Below are positions 7,026 to 14,252 of a DNA stretch of 22,342 nt, piece by piece (the first letter of the stretch is position 1; the number at the start of each line of letters is the position of its first letter). The position numbers were made by a program, and so were the translations under genes. Source of the stretch: SCSIO-59966 sp046566185 (GTDB lineage Bacteria > Actinomycetota > Actinomycetes > Actinomycetales > SCSIO-59966). Under the pieces are notes generated by a model. The model did not search any database, was not told the DNA's origin, and worked only from the letters and a program-made list of their open reading frames with translations. The stretch lies in contig JBKHXE010000001.1 in assembly GCA_046566185.1 (NCBI GenBank), positions 1 to 22,342 of the forward strand, read 5' to 3'.

Positions 7026-7853
7026 ATGGCCGAGAGCATCGACGACGCGACGGGGGACGGTCGGCAGGGCTACCCGATGGGCCCCGTCACCCTGCGCGGG
7101 GCGCAGGTGCCGCGCAGCACCACCGACCAGCGGCTGCTCGACAGCCGCGGGCCCACGGACTGGGTGCACACCGACCCGTGGCGGGTGCTGCGGATCCAGA
7201 GCGAGTTCGTCGAGGGCTTCGGGGCCCTGGCCGAGCTCGGCCCGGCGGTGAGCGTCTTCGGTTCCGCCCGGACGACGCGTGACCACCCGGACTACGACCT
7301 CGCCGTCCGTGTCGGCTCGGCCCTCGCGTCCGCCGGCTACGCCGTCATCACCGGTGGCGGCCCGGGAACGATGGAGGCCGCGAACAAGGGCGCGTGCGAG
7401 GCCGGAGGTGTCTCCGTCGGTCTCGGCATCGAGCTGCCGTTCGAGCACGGCATGAACCGGTGGGTCGACGTCGGGGTCAACTTCCGCTACTTCTTCGCCC
7501 GTAAGACGATGTTCGTCAAGTACGCCGAGGGCTTCGTCGTGCTGCCCGGCGGCTTCGGCACCTTCGACGAGCTCTTCGAGGCCCTGACCCTCGTGCAGAC
7601 CCAGAAGGTCACCCAGTTCCCGCTCGTGCTGATGGGCACCCCGTACTGGGCCGGGCTCATGCAGTGGCTGCGGGGGACCGTGCACTCCTACGGCGCGATC
7701 GGCGAGGCGGACCTGGACCTCCTCACCCTCACCGACGACGTCGACGAGGCCGTGCACGTCATCACCACCGCCCACGCGGAACGCCAGCGGGCGACCGAGC
7801 AGCAGGCCGCCGAGCAGGCGCGGGCGGACCGGCGCGAGGCCGCGGAGAGCTGA
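7026..7853 (+). CDS. LOG-family (TIGR00730) Rossmann-fold protein, probable nucleotide phosphoribohydrolase
   Basis: A cytoplasmic protein of 275 residues. The Rossmann core carries the two family signatures: GGGPGTMEAANKG at residues 110-122 and PGGFGTFDELFE at 174-185. LOG enzymes release the base from cytokinin riboside monophosphates and related nucleoside monophosphates, but the bacterial substrate is often unknown. The extra N-terminal 70 residues and the charged Ala/Glu/Arg tail (about 255-275) place it in the longer actinobacterial subgroup. From memory, the same gene follows dapE in M. tuberculosis (around Rv1205). The ATG start is set by the TAGCGT box 6 bases upstream, since no Shine-Dalgarno sequence is visible. 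Confidence 0.88.
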   Translation: MAESIDDATGDGRQGYPMGPVTLRGAQVPRSTTDQRLLDSRGPTDWVHTDPWRVLRIQSEFVEGFGALAELGPAVSVFGSARTTRDHPDYDLAVRVGSALASAGYAVITGGGPGTMEAANKGACEAGGVSVGLGIELPFEHGMNRWVDVGVNFRYFFARKTMFVKYAEGFVVLPGGFGTFDELFEALTLVQTQKVTQFPLVLMGTPYWAGLMQWLRGTVHSYGAIGEADLDLLTLTDDVDEAVHVITTAHAERQRATEQQAAEQARADRREAAES

Positions 7854-7915
7854 CGACGGCGGACACCCACCGTTCACCCGATGCCGCGGTGCTGGACACC
7901 GCGCCGTGGCGTCCG

Positions 7916-7921
7916 CATGAT
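7916..7921 (+). promoter_or_regulatory. Weak -10-like box (CATGAT)
   Basis: CATGAT lies 6 bases before the first of two adjacent GTG codons (7928 and 7931). It fits the leaderless pattern but departs from TANNNT at the first position. It is used here to prefer GTG 7928. Confidence 0.3.
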
Positions 7922-7927
7922 TCCCCT

Positions 7928-8152
7928 GTGGTGACTCCGGTCCTCGTCCAGGGCGCCGTCGTGGTCGGCCGCGACCGGGCCGGGCGCGCCTTGCGCGTCT
8001 CCGCGCACCCCGAGCACTCCCGCGTCGTGCTGTCGCTGTGGGACGGCGACCGCTGCATCGGCACCCTGCGCCTGGCCCCCGAGGACGTCCCCGAGGTGGT
8101 GCGCGTGCTGTCCGAGGCCGCCCTCGCCGAGGTGCCGTCGACGGTGTCCTGA
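7928..8152 (+). CDS. Small conserved-looking hypothetical protein
   Basis: A protein of 74 residues with the start chosen at GTG 7928 (GTG 7931 is equally possible). It has strand-like segments (VLVQGAVVVGRDRAGRALRVSAHPEH, then VVLSLWDGDRCIGTLRL) followed by an amphipathic C-terminal helix (PEDVPEVVRVLSEAAL), a compact beta-alpha layout. No domain is recognised. Third-position GC is as high as in its neighbours, and the frame is open and coding-like only in this reading. It lies between the LOG gene and the DivIVA-like gene, with gaps of about 75 and 53 bases. Function is unknown. Confidence 0.7.
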   Translation: MVTPVLVQGAVVVGRDRAGRALRVSAHPEHSRVVLSLWDGDRCIGTLRLAPEDVPEVVRVLSEAALAEVPSTVS

Positions 8153-8205
8153 CCGCCCCTCGGGTCGTCGGGGCGCCGTCGGTGCCGCATGGCACGATCG
8201 GCCCC

Positions 8206-8549
8206 GTGAGCCTGTTCCTGCTTCTGGTGGCGGTCACCCTGGTCGGGGTCGTGGCCGCGGTGGCGACCGGGCGCATCCGGGGTGGGCTCGAGGCGCCGAC
8301 GTCGACCCGTCCGTACCGGCGCTGCCCGAGGGGCCGCTGGACCCGGCGGACGTCGACGCCGTCCGCTTCCCCCTCGGCCTGCGCGGCTACCGGATGTACG
8401 AGGTCGACCTCGTGCTCGACCGGCTCCGTGACGCGCTCGCCGAGCGGGACGCCGAGCTCGCGTCGCTGCGGGCACGGCTCGGTGAGCGGCAGGGCGAGCA
8501 GCAGCGCGAGCGGAGCGACGAGCCGGCCGACACCACGGACGGGCGCTGA
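8206..8549 (+). pseudogene. DivIVA-domain membrane-anchored protein, interrupted by a frameshift
   Basis: Starts at GTG 8206 with one N-terminal transmembrane helix (SLFLLLVAVTLVGVVAAVATG), followed by RIRGGLEAPTSTRP. The frame then loses coding character at about 8312. The -1 frame continues VPALPEGPLDPADVDAVRF, then the DivIVA-like core LGLRGYRMYEVDLVLDRLRDAL and a coiled-coil tail, ending at TGA 8547-8549. Adding one base near 8311-8313 gives a normal protein of about 114 residues. The restored protein matches the small membrane-bound DivIVA-like protein that, from memory, precedes tag in other actinobacteria (Rv1209 in M. tuberculosis). No start codon exists for the second part alone. Either the gene is broken or a base is missing from the sequence. 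Confidence 0.7.
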
Positions 8550-8550
8550 C

Positions 8551-9012
8551 GTGGCCACCTTCGTCGTCCGGCGCGACGTCGCCGCCCCCGCGAGTGCCGT
8601 CTGGGACGCCCTCACCGACTGGCCCGCCCACGGCCGCTGGGTTCCCTTCACGACGGTCACCGTGACCGGCGGGACCGGCGGGACCGGCACGACGTTCGTC
8701 GGCCGGACGGCGCTCGGCCCGCTGGGCTTCGACGACCCGATGGAGGTCGTCCGCTGGCAGCCGCCGACGCCGGACGACGCCGGCGTCGCGACGATCCGCA
8801 AGACCGGGCGCGTGGTGCTGGGCTGGGCCGAGGCCCGCGTGGAGCCGCTCGGTCCGGGCCTCTGCCGCGTCGTGTGGACCGAGGACGTGGTGATCGCGCC
8901 CGCGGCCTGGACCGGCTGGGCCGCCCCGCTGGTGCGGCTCGGCGGGCGGCTCGCGTTCGGCTACCTCCTGCGGCGCGCGGCCCGCGAGGCGAGCGAGGCC
9001 GCTCGTGGGTGA
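8551..9012 (+). CDS. SRPBCC-family (START/Bet v1-like) protein
   Basis: A protein of 153 residues starting at GTG 8551, one base after the stop of the DivIVA-like gene. It opens FVVRRDVAAPASAVWDALTDWPAHGRWVPF, the typical first strand and helix of polyketide-cyclase/dehydratase SRPBCC proteins. It continues with paired strands (FVGRTALGPLGFDDPMEVVRW, then CRVVWTEDVVIAP) and ends in a long C-terminal helix (VRLGGRLAFGYLLRRAAREASEAA). Such proteins bind hydrophobic ligands in a helix-grip pocket. The ligand here is unknown. Its end overlaps the tag start by 8 bases, so it is in an operon with the DNA-repair gene. Confidence 0.85.
   Translation: MATFVVRRDVAAPASAVWDALTDWPAHGRWVPFTTVTVTGGTGGTGTTFVGRTALGPLGFDDPMEVVRWQPPTPDDAGVATIRKTGRVVLGWAEARVEPLGPGLCRVVWTEDVVIAPAAWTGWAAPLVRLGGRLAFGYLLRRAAREASEAARG
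8664..8690 (+). repeat. 9-bp tandem repeat within the SRPBCC gene
   Basis: ACCGGCGGG is repeated at 8664-8672 and 8673-8681, and a third, partly matching copy follows (ACCGGCACG). It encodes TGGTGGTGT in a loop between two strands. It stays in frame. Confidence 0.75.
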
Positions 9013-9589
9013 CGGCCTGGTCGTCGGGGAGGACGGCGTCCCACGCTGCGGCTGGGGGACGTCGACCGCCGACTACCGCAACTACCACGACACCGAGTGG
9101 GGCCGGCCGGTGCGCGGCGAGCGGGCGCTGTTCGAGCGCTTCACCCTCGAGGCGTTCCAGTCCGGCCTGTCGTGGCTGACGATCCTGCGCAAGCGGGAGG
9201 GCTTCCGCGCCGCCTTCGCGGGCTTCGACCCCGAGCGGGTCGCCGCCTTCGGGGACGACGACCGCGCGCGGCTGCTCGCCGACGCCGGCATCGTCCGCAA
9301 CCGCGCCAAGATCGACGCGGCGATCGCGAACGCGCGGGCCGTGGTGGCGATGCGTGACGCGGTCGACGGCGGTCTGGACGCCCTCGTCTGGTCCTTCGCG
9401 CCGGCCACGACCGAGCGCGAGCCGCCCCGCACGCTGGGCGACCTCGCGGCCACCACCCCCGAGTCGGTGGCACTGGCCAAGGCCCTCAAGCGGCACGGCA
9501 TGGTCTTCGTCGGGCCCACCACCGCCTACGCCGCGATGCAGGCCTGCGGACTCGTCAACGACCACCTGGCCGGGTGCGGCTTCCGGTGA
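9005..9589 (+). CDS. tag: DNA-3-methyladenine glycosylase I
   Basis: A protein of 194 residues that removes 3-methyladenine from alkylated DNA as the first step of base excision repair. The zinc-binding set of the Tag family is visible: Cys15 (RCGW), His28 (YHDTEWG), His187 and Cys191 (NDHLAGC). The spacings are almost identical to E. coli Tag (C4, H17, H175, C179). The helix-hairpin-helix core follows LEAFQSGLSWLTILRKREGFR. It starts at GTG 9005, overlapping the SRPBCC gene by 8 bases, and its stop overlaps the next GTG (GTGA, 9586-9589). From memory, it has the same position next to a DivIVA-like gene in M. tuberculosis (Rv1210). The gene is intact. Confidence 0.95.
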   Translation: MGDGLVVGEDGVPRCGWGTSTADYRNYHDTEWGRPVRGERALFERFTLEAFQSGLSWLTILRKREGFRAAFAGFDPERVAAFGDDDRARLLADAGIVRNRAKIDAAIANARAVVAMRDAVDGGLDALVWSFAPATTEREPPRTLGDLAATTPESVALAKALKRHGMVFVGPTTAYAAMQACGLVNDHLAGCGFR

Positions 9590-10752
9590 CGCCCACCGCC
9601 TGGCGCGCCTGGCCCGGCTGGGTGCAGGCCCTCGCCGTCTACGCGGGCGCCCGGCTGGTGGGCTTCCTCGTGCTGGAGCGGACGGCGCGCTTCCAGGTCG
9701 CCAACCCCTGGACCGACGCGGACCCCGCCTACCTGGAGTTCGCGGGGATCTGGGACGGGGACTGGTACCGCAGGATCGCCGAGCAGGGCTACCCGCTGCC
9801 GCTGCCCCTCGACGAGACCGGCGCGCCCCGGCAGAGCGAGTGGGCGTTCTACCCCGCCTACCCGTTCCTCGTGCGCGCCGTGATGACCGTGCTGGGGACC
9901 TCGTGGACGGTGACGGCGCCCGTCGTCAGCCTGCTGCTCGGCGCCGCGGCGGTGGTCGTCGTCCACCGGCTGTTCGCGCGACAGGCGGGGGAGCGCGCGG
10001 CCCTCGGCGGCGTCGTCCTGGTGTCGTTCTTCCCCACCGCGGTGGTGCTCCAGCTGGCGTACACCGAGTCCCTCGCGCTGCTGGCCCTCGCGACGTCCCT
10101 CCACCTGCTCGTCACGCGCCGCTACCTGTGGGCGGTGCCGGCCGTCGTCCTGCTGGGCTTCAGCCGCGCCGTGGCGCTGCCGTTCGCCGTCGTCGTGGCC
10201 GTGCACCTGCTGGTGCGCTGGCGGAACCGGGCCACCGACCCCTTCGGCGCCCGCGAGCGCGGGCAGGTCGTCGTGCTCGGCGCGGTCGCGGTGGCGGCGG
10301 GCGTGGCGTGGCCGGCGATCGTCGGGCTCGCCACCGGGCGGCCCACGGCGTACACGGACGTCCAGGGCGCATGGCGCGGCGGTGACACCCAGTTCCTCGT
10401 GCCGTGGTGGTCGATGGCCCAGTACCTGCTCGGCTCCTGGGTCGGCCCGGTGGCGCTCGTGCTGCTGGTGACGGCCACGGTCTGGGGGCTGACCGGGGCC
10501 CGGGCCCGCGCGGCCGGACCCGAGCTGCAGGCCTGGTGCCTGGCCTACCTGGCCTACCTGGTCGCCGTGGTGGACCCCTTCACGTCGCTGTTCCGGTTCC
10601 TGCTGCTGCTGTTCCCGGTCGGCCTGATGGTCGCCGCCGGCGTGCGCACGCGCGGGCACCTGCTGACGTGGCTGCTCGCGATGGTGTCCCTGCAGGTGGT
10701 GTGGGTGGCGTGGCTGTGGCGCTTCACCCCGCCGAGCGACTACCCGCCGTAG
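9586..10752 (+). CDS. Polytopic membrane glycosyltransferase (GT-C / PIG-V-like mannosyltransferase family)
   Basis: A protein of 388 residues. The start is taken at GTG 9586, overlapping the tag stop as GTGA; an in-frame start 12 bases earlier is possible. About nine to ten hydrophobic helices are visible. After the first helix comes an external loop with an acidic pair (WTDADPAYLEFAGIWDGDWYRRIAEQGYP), and then FYPAYPFLVRAVM. That loop after TM1 is typical of polyprenyl-phosphate-sugar-dependent GT-C enzymes such as the PIG-V group. The likely role is transfer of mannose from polyprenyl-phosphate-mannose to an envelope glycan or protein. The acceptor is unknown. It is the last gene of its operon and is followed immediately by a hairpin. 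Confidence 0.75.
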   Translation: MTPTAWRAWPGWVQALAVYAGARLVGFLVLERTARFQVANPWTDADPAYLEFAGIWDGDWYRRIAEQGYPLPLPLDETGAPRQSEWAFYPAYPFLVRAVMTVLGTSWTVTAPVVSLLLGAAAVVVVHRLFARQAGERAALGGVVLVSFFPTAVVLQLAYTESLALLALATSLHLLVTRRYLWAVPAVVLLGFSRAVALPFAVVVAVHLLVRWRNRATDPFGARERGQVVVLGAVAVAAGVAWPAIVGLATGRPTAYTDVQGAWRGGDTQFLVPWWSMAQYLLGSWVGPVALVLLVTATVWGLTGARARAAGPELQAWCLAYLAYLVAVVDPFTSLFRFLLLLFPVGLMVAAGVRTRGHLLTWLLAMVSLQVVWVAWLWRFTPPSDYPP

Positions 10753-10771
10753 CCGGCGCGCGCGGCGCCGG
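10753..10771. terminator. Compact hairpin filling the gap between convergent stops
   Basis: CCGGCGC at 10753-10759 and GCGCCGG at 10765-10771 pair perfectly around a 5-base loop. The 19 bases exactly fill the space between the glycosyltransferase TAG and the stop of the convergent enoyl-CoA hydratase gene. No T-run is present. It is a probable bidirectional terminator. Confidence 0.6.
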
Positions 10772-11566
10772 TCAGCGGCCGGTGAACCGCGGGGGGCGCT
10801 TCTCCAGGAACGCGGCCACCGCCTCGGCGTGGTCGGCGGTGCCGCCGGTGAGGTCCATCAGCTCGGCCTCGTGGGCGAGCGCCTCCTCCAGGTGGTGGGT
10901 GGCCGAGTAGGCCACGGCCCGGCGGATCGCCCCGTACGCCACGGTCGGCCCTGCGGCCAGGCGCGAGGCCACCTCGGCGGCGCGGCCGGGCAGCTCGTCG
11001 TCCGGCACGACCTCGGTCGCCAGGCCGATGGCGAGCGCCTCGTCGGCCCGCACGGTGCGCGGCATGAGCAGCAGCTCCTTGGCTCGGGCCACGCCGACGA
11101 GGCGGGGCAGCCAGAACGAGGAGCCGGAGTCCGACGACAGCGCCACGTTCGAGAAGGCGAGGTTGAAGCCCGCGGACGCCGCGACGACCCGCACGTCGGC
11201 GGCCATCGCGAAGGCGGCACCGGCACCTGCGGCGACCCCGTTCACCCCGGCGACGACCGGCTTGGGCATCGTCGCGAGCGCCAGCGCGATCGGGTTGTAG
11301 TGCTCGGGGACCGTGCGCCACAACGTGTCCGCCTGCTCCTGCAGCAGCGTGACGTGCTCGCGCAGGTCCTGCCCCACGCAGAACGCCCGGCCGGCGCCGG
11401 TCAGCAGCACGCAGCGCACCGCCTCGTCGTCGGCCGCCTCGGTGACGGCGTCGCGCAGCTGCTCCTTCGTCGCGACGTCCAGGGCGTTCATGCTGTCCGG
11501 CCGGTCCAGGGTGATGGTGGCGACGGCCTCGGACACCTCGTACCGCACGCTGCGGGGCTCTCTCAT
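10772..11566 (-). CDS. Enoyl-CoA hydratase/isomerase family protein
   Basis: A protein of 264 residues of the crotonase family. It opens RYEVSEAVATITLDRPDSMNALD, with an oxyanion-hole segment GRAFCVGQDL and a second one in GVAAGAGAAFAMAADVRVVA. The segment SDSGSSFWLPRLVG carries an acidic residue at the usual catalytic position and resembles PaaG-type isomerases. It acts on acyl-CoA thioesters in the cytoplasm, and the precise substrate cannot be told. ATG 11566 is preferred; ATG 11575 is in frame and would add 3 residues. A CAGGAT box lies 7 bases upstream of ATG 11566. The gene is convergent with the glycosyltransferase and divergent from the DUF3117 gene. Confidence 0.9.
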   Translation of the reverse strand: MREPRSVRYEVSEAVATITLDRPDSMNALDVATKEQLRDAVTEAADDEAVRCVLLTGAGRAFCVGQDLREHVTLLQEQADTLWRTVPEHYNPIALALATMPKPVVAGVNGVAAGAGAAFAMAADVRVVAASAGFNLAFSNVALSSDSGSSFWLPRLVGVARAKELLLMPRTVRADEALAIGLATEVVPDDELPGRAAEVASRLAAGPTVAYGAIRRAVAYSATHHLEEALAHEAELMDLTGGTADHAEAVAAFLEKRPPRFTGR

Positions 11567-11648
11567 GGCCGCCATCCTGCCGGGTGCGCCGCCGCGGGGA
11601 TCGTGACGCACCGCAGAGCGCCGGTTTCCGCGCGCAGCGATCACCGGG

Positions 11649-11654
11649 GATAAT
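11649..11654 (+). promoter_or_regulatory. -10-like box (GATAAT) for the DUF3117 gene
   Basis: GATAAT is the closest match to TATAAT seen in this GC-rich window. It lies about 83 bases before the DUF3117 ATG, in the 170-base divergent region. A poor -35 candidate (TTTCCG, 11625-11630) has an 18-base spacer. It would give a leader of about 75 bases carrying a good ribosome-binding site (AGGAAGG at 11720-11726). Confidence 0.45.
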
Positions 11655-11736
11655 GGCGCCGATCACGTTTCACGCCGTGGCGGGGGTGCGTCCTGTCAGG
11701 CGGGGGAGCGCCGCAGCACAGGAAGGGGTTCGGCCC

Positions 11737-11904
11737 ATGGCCGCCATGAAGCCGAGGACCGGCGACGGCCCGCTCGAGGTCACCAAGGAGGGTCGCGGCA
11801 TCGTCATGCGGATGCCGCTCGAGGGCGGGGGCCGTCTGGTGGTCGAGATGTCGGCCGACGAGGCCAGCGACCTGGGTGACGCCCTCAAGGCGGCCGTCGG
11901 CTGA
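11737..11904 (+). CDS. DUF3117 family protein
   Basis: A 55-residue protein starting MAAMKPRTGDGPLEVTKEGRG and ending SDLGDALKAAVG. It is a nearly invariant small actinobacterial family (DUF3117; from memory, M. tuberculosis Rv1211). The layout is two or three strands (GIVMRMPLEGGGRLVVEMS) followed by a short helix. ATG 11737 is chosen because the family starts here and AGGAAGG lies about 10 bases upstream; an in-frame extension further upstream is out of character. Function is not established from the sequence. It stands alone between a promoter-like box and a strong hairpin, so it is likely monocistronic, which agrees with a well-expressed small protein. Confidence 0.9.
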   Translation: MAAMKPRTGDGPLEVTKEGRGIVMRMPLEGGGRLVVEMSADEASDLGDALKAAVG

Positions 11905-11918
11905 CGGCACCCGCACCG

Positions 11919-11954
11919 GAGACCCCGGAGCCCGCACCTCGGGCCCGGGGTCTC
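11919..11954 (+). terminator. Strong hairpin after the DUF3117 gene
   Basis: The 10-bp arms GAGACCCCGG (11919-11928) and CCGGGGTCTC (11945-11954) pair perfectly. After a single bulged A, a further 5 bp (GCCCG 11930-11934 with CGGGC 11940-11944) close a 5-base loop. The hairpin starts 15 bases after the stop. No T-run follows. It is the best terminator candidate in the window. Confidence 0.7.
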
Positions 11955-11994
11955 GGCGTGTCGGGGCGGAGACGGGGTGCGGCGCCCGCCCGGC

Positions 11995-12000
11995 TAGGGT
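11995..12000 (+). promoter_or_regulatory. -10 box (TAGGGT) and leader for pepA
   Basis: TAGGGT lies 37 bases before the pepA GTG. Transcription would start near 12007 and leave a leader of about 30 bases containing GAGGAG (12027-12032), 5 bases before the start. This gene therefore has an ordinary ribosome-binding site, unlike the leaderless genes around it. Confidence 0.45.
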
Positions 12001-12037
12001 CGACAGGACCCCACCCCTGAACGATCGAGGAGCAACG

Positions 12038-13528
12038 GTGCCCCTGCCGACCGTCCGCACCACGGCCACGCGCGACCTCACCGGCCACGACGCGGACGTG
12101 CTCGCGGTGCCCCTCTCGCCGTCCGCCGACGGTCCCCTGCCGGGCCCCGGGACGGCGGAGGCCGCGGCGGCGTACCGGCTCGACCTGGCGAGCGTCGTCG
12201 AGCAGGCGGGCGCGTCGGGCAGCGCCGGCGCCGTCGCCACCGTGCCGGTCACGGCGGACGACGGCCTGCCGTCGCGGCTGCTGCTCGTCGGCACCGGCGA
12301 CGGCTCGCCGGTCGACCTGCGCCGCGCCGGCGCGGCGCTCGCCCGCGCCACCCGTGGCCGGGAGCGGCTGGCGACCCCGGCGGTGGCGGGGGCGGACGCC
12401 GACCAGGTGGCGGCCTTCACCGAGGGCCTGCTGCTCGCCGCGTACAGCCCGCCGCGCACGGGCGTCACGGAGGGGCCGAAGCCCCCGGTCGGTGACGTGG
12501 TGCTGCTGGGCCAGGGACGGCGCGGTGAGCAGGCCGTGGACGCCGCCGCCGTCGCCGCCGCGGCGACGTGGCGGGTGCGCGACCTCGCCAACACGCCCTC
12601 GTCCACCAAGAACCCGGCGTGGGTCGCCGAGCAGGCGGTCGCGGCCGCCGCCGGCGTGGACGGCGTGGCCGTCGAGGTGCTGGACGAGCGCCGGCTGGCG
12701 GCCGAGGGCTTCGGCGGCCTGCTCGCCGTCGGCGGCGGCTCGGCGTCGCCGCCGCGGCTCGTCACGGTCGGCTGGACGCCCAAGGGCCGGCGCGGCCGGC
12801 ACGTCGTCCTCGTCGGCAAGGGGATCACGTACGACACCGGGGGGCTGTCGATCAAGCCGCGTGAGGCCATGGTGCCGATGAAGACCGACATGGCCGGCGC
12901 CGCCGTCGCCCTCGCGGCGGTGCTCGCCGCGGCCCGGCGCGGCGTCCGGCACCGGGTCACGGCGCTGCTGCCGCTCGCCGAGAACGCGGTGTCCGGGTCG
13001 AGCTACCGGCCCGGCGACGTCGTGCGGGTCTGGGGCGGCACCACGGTCGAGGTGGCGAACACCGACGCCGAGGGGCGCCTGGTGCTGGCCGACGCCATGG
13101 CCTGGGCCGACGCCACGCTCGACCCCGACGTGCTGGTCGACGTCGCCACCCTCACCGGCGCGGCGTCGCTGGGGCTCGGCCGCCGGCACGCCGCCCTCTA
13201 CACCGCGGACGACGCCCTGGCAGCCGGCCTGGAGGCCGCCGCCGCGGCCACCGGCGAGCGGGTCTGGCGGATGCCGCTGGTCGAGGACTACCGCCGGGCC
13301 CTCGACTCGGAGGTCGCCGACCTGCGTCACGTGCCCAGCGACCCGAAGGTCGGCGGCGGGTCGATCACCGCCGCGCTGTTCCTGCGCGAGTTCGCCGGCG
13401 CCCGGCGCTGGGTGCACCTCGACATCGCCGGGCCGGCGCGCGCCGACAAGGACGAGCACGAGGTGACCAAGGGCGCGAGCGGCTTCGGCGCCCGCCTCCT
13501 GCTGCGCTGGCTCGAGGACCTCAGGTAG
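12038..13528 (+). CDS. pepA: Leucyl aminopeptidase (M17 family)
   Basis: A protein of 496 residues that releases N-terminal amino acids from peptides using two metal ions, normally as a cytoplasmic hexamer. The N-terminal macro-like domain spans about 1-170. The C-terminal catalytic domain has the metal and active-site residues in VGKGITYDTGG (Lys, Asp), MKTDMAGAA (Asp) and the family signature NTDAEGRL (Asp, Glu, Arg). The carbonate-binding/C-terminal region HLDIAGPARADKD is present. GTG 12038 is chosen for its GAGGAG site and fit to family length. The gene overlaps the convergent O-methyltransferase by 8 bases at their ends. Confidence 0.95.
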   Translation: MPLPTVRTTATRDLTGHDADVLAVPLSPSADGPLPGPGTAEAAAAYRLDLASVVEQAGASGSAGAVATVPVTADDGLPSRLLLVGTGDGSPVDLRRAGAALARATRGRERLATPAVAGADADQVAAFTEGLLLAAYSPPRTGVTEGPKPPVGDVVLLGQGRRGEQAVDAAAVAAAATWRVRDLANTPSSTKNPAWVAEQAVAAAAGVDGVAVEVLDERRLAAEGFGGLLAVGGGSASPPRLVTVGWTPKGRRGRHVVLVGKGITYDTGGLSIKPREAMVPMKTDMAGAAVALAAVLAAARRGVRHRVTALLPLAENAVSGSSYRPGDVVRVWGGTTVEVANTDAEGRLVLADAMAWADATLDPDVLVDVATLTGAASLGLGRRHAALYTADDALAAGLEAAAAATGERVWRMPLVEDYRRALDSEVADLRHVPSDPKVGGGSITAALFLREFAGARRWVHLDIAGPARADKDEHEVTKGASGFGARLLLRWLEDLR

Positions 13529-14159
13529 ACCGGACGACGGCCACCAGGAGGCCGTCGCCGGTCGGCAGCATCGCCGGCACGAGCCGCTCGTTCTCGCGCA
13601 CCCGCTTGCCCATCTCGCGGATCGCGGTCGTCGTCTCGTCCCGCTGCGCGGGGTCGGCGACCTTGTCGTGCCAGAGCGCGTTGTCGACGGCCAGCACGCC
13701 CCCCGGGCGCAGCAGCCGCAGCGCCTGCTCGAGATAGGCGTCGAAGTCGCGCTTGTCGGCGTCCAGCAGCACGAGGTCGTACGCGCCGTCGGTGAGGCGG
13801 GGCAGGACGTCGAGCGCCCGTCCGGTGATCAGGCGGGTCCGGTTGGGCCGGATGCCGGCCTCGGCGAAGGTCTCCCGGGCCGCCCTCTGGTGCTCGGGCT
13901 CGACGTCGATGGTGGTGAGCACGCCGTCGTCCGGCATGCCGCCGAGCAGGTAGAGGCCGGAGACGCCGGTGCCGGTACCCACCTCGACGACGGTGCGGGC
14001 GCCGACCGCGGCGGCCAGCACGCGCAACGCGGCGCCCGTGCCGGCGCCGACCGGCGTGCAGCCGAGCTCCTCGGCCCGTGCCCGCGCCCGCTCGACGACC
14101 TCGTCCTCGGGCAGGTACTGCTCGGCGTAGGCCCAGCTGGCGGGCTTGGCAGCGCTGAT
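13521..14159 (-). CDS. SAM-dependent O-methyltransferase, probable ATC start codon
   Basis: A protein of 212 residues of the caffeoyl-CoA/catechol O-methyltransferase-like family (COG4122). It opens ISAAKPASWAYAEQYLPEDEVVERARARAEELG, then the SAM-binding strand VVEVGTGTGVSGLYLL (about 57-72), the acidic strand end TTIDVEPEHQ, and the metal/active-site segment DLVLLDADKRDF. The family N-terminus reaches back to 14159, but no ATG, GTG or TTG lies in frame there before an upstream stop. The codon at 14159-14157 is ATC, with AGAAGAGG 6 bases before it. A TTG at 14027 would cut off 44 family residues. It is divergent from sigE, as I recall for Rv1220c/sigE in M. tuberculosis. The substrate is unknown. 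Confidence 0.85.
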   Translation of the reverse strand: MSAAKPASWAYAEQYLPEDEVVERARARAEELGCTPVGAGTGAALRVLAAAVGARTVVEVGTGTGVSGLYLLGGMPDDGVLTTIDVEPEHQRAARETFAEAGIRPNRTRLITGRALDVLPRLTDGAYDLVLLDADKRDFDAYLEQALRLLRPGGVLAVDNALWHDKVADPAQRDETTTAIREMGKRVRENERLVPAMLPTGDGLLVAVVRST

Positions 14160-14209
14160 GACGCACCTCTTCTCTGCGGCTGCTCGGGCGTCCGGTCGCG
14201 GACGGTGCC

Positions 14210-14215
14210 ACCCTA
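14210..14215 (-). promoter_or_regulatory. -10 box (TAGGGT) for the O-methyltransferase gene
   Basis: On the minus strand TAGGGT lies about 50 bases before the proposed ATC start and would give a leader of about 40-45 bases including the AGAAGAGG site. The same hexamer precedes dapE and pepA in this window. Confidence 0.4.
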
Positions 14216-14252
14216 GTCACCCACGCCTCCCAGGTGGTTCCCAGGAAGGTGG

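Noticed and set aside
4908..8801. A continuous minus-strand open frame of nearly 1,300 codons
   Set aside because: Only the part up to 5858 is dapD. The rest lies antisense to dapE, the LOG gene and others, has a His/Arg/Gly/Val-rich shadow composition, and is open only because stops are rare at this GC content.
10740..11666. A second long minus-strand frame over the enoyl-CoA hydratase gene, and a plus-strand frame over 10829-11653
   Set aside because: Both are shadows of the crotonase gene, which has all family motifs in its own frame.
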